Assembly (NCBI GenBank): GCA_041687075.1
Contig: JAWLCO010000183.1
Coordinates: forward strand, 1 to 5,908
Direction: 5' to 3'
DNA: 5,908 bases
Origin: ZC4RG25 sp041687075
Lineage (GTDB): Bacteria; Pseudomonadota; Alphaproteobacteria; Rhizobiales; Hyphomicrobiaceae
This document shows, in pieces, positions 5,573-5,908 of the stretch. How positions within the stretch are numbered: position 1 is the stretch's first letter; the number at the start of each line of letters is the position of its first letter. The translations under genes and the position numbers were made by a program. The notes under the pieces were generated by a model. It saw only the letters and a program-made list of their open reading frames with translations, had not been told where the DNA came from and did not search any database.

Positions 5573-5722
5573 GATGTTCTCCTTGGTGTGACAGGCATGC
5601 GGAAGAGCCCGCCGCCGCCGGGCCGGGCAGCAGGTTCGATGTGTGGGGATTGCGGGTCTGGACGTCTGCCAGCGTCACCTTGACGTCAGGTGTGCAGGGC
5701 GTGCGCTACGCCAGAGGCGCCG

Positions 5723-5908
5723 TCACTCGTCGCGGCCGCGCTGGAAGGCGGCGAACATCAGGTTGCGCATGTCGTGGATGTCGCGTTCGATGCGCTCGAG
5801 CCGGTCGTGATCGACGCGCCGGTCCTCGTCTCGGCGCTTCTCGATGCGCAGGCGCTCGGCATCGAGCTCCTGTTCGAGCTTGTGCAGCAGCGCCTCGTTG
5901 GTGAAGGC
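5723..5908 (-). CDS. C-terminal part of a charged coiled-coil protein, phage-associated, cut by the window edge
   Basis: The frame is open from the right edge to TGA 5725-5723, giving 61 residues. It begins AFTNEALLHKLEQELDAERL, continues with a very Arg/Glu/Asp-rich helix with heptad-like leucine and isoleucine spacing (DRLERIERDIHDM), and ends MRNLMFAAFQRGRDE. No membrane segment, cysteine or catalytic motif is visible. It lies 150 bases upstream of the endolysin and on the same strand, so it probably belongs to the same late operon. Small coiled-coil proteins of unknown role are common just before phage lysis genes. The start is outside the window and no function is assigned. Confidence 0.6.
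   Translation of the reverse strand, partial: AFTNEALLHKLEQELDAERLRIEKRRDEDRRVDHDRLERIERDIHDMRNLMFAAFQRGRDE

Noticed and set aside
5607..5628. GC-rich inverted repeat upstream of the endolysin
   Set aside because: It comes from a short GCC repeat with several alternative pairings and no T tract; it is likely low-complexity sequence.
4853..5683. 276-codon plus-strand frame opposite the endolysin
   Set aside because: Long antisense frames are common in high-GC genes; the minus strand carries an intact zinc motif and a strong ribosome binding site.

Overview
The window is high-GC DNA with alphaproteobacterial character. The phage lysis genes on the right look like those of Rhodobacterales (for example Paracoccus-like) prophages, but that placement is family-level inference from memory, not a search. 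It is a mosaic of three blocks: the inner end of an insertion sequence, a purine/ureide catabolism operon, and the end of a phage late (lysis) operon.

Left edge (1 to about 250). A minus-strand fragment holds the first 49 codons of a probable IS transposase subunit (OrfA-like), with its ribosome binding site and the putative IS end. The IS abuts the 3' third of a livG-type ABC ATPase gene (about 252-473), which has lost its Walker A, signature and Walker B motifs.

Catabolic block (252-4105, all plus strand). Tightly spaced genes follow: livG remnant, intact livF (477-1199), an Asp/Glu/hydantoin-type racemase that in context is probably an allantoin racemase (1208-1945), the polysaccharide-deacetylase-type allantoinase PuuE (1996-3117), and (S)-ureidoglycine aminohydrolase (3245-4105). 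Together they would import a ureide such as allantoin through a branched-chain-amino-acid-type transporter, interconvert its enantiomers, open the ring to allantoate and release ammonia from ureidoglycine. Allantoate amidohydrolase, the middle step, is not in the window. The block looks worn: livG is truncated, the allantoinase carries a broken OHCU-decarboxylase-like tail whose reading frame continues after the stop to 3222, and the aminohydrolase ends in an unusual tail just before the catabolic block stops.

Junction (4106-4303). About 200 bases, locally richer in A+T, have no supported gene. They separate the two convergent blocks.

Phage block (4304-5908, all minus strand). Reading right to left: the end of a charged coiled-coil protein (partial), an M15-family zinc peptidase endolysin with a C-terminal membrane anchor, a small inner-membrane coiled-coil protein (i-spanin-like) whose start overlaps the endolysin stop as TGATG, and an overlapping out-of-frame small lipoprotein (o-spanin-like). 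A coding-looking frame of 57 codons follows directly after the o-spanin stop. No integrase, attachment site, tRNA or CRISPR array was seen.

I did not find a convincing new biological system. The most interesting points are the decayed PuuE-OHCU fusion, the overlapping lysis cassette with a ribosome binding site in a hairpin loop, and the orphan frame after the o-spanin.
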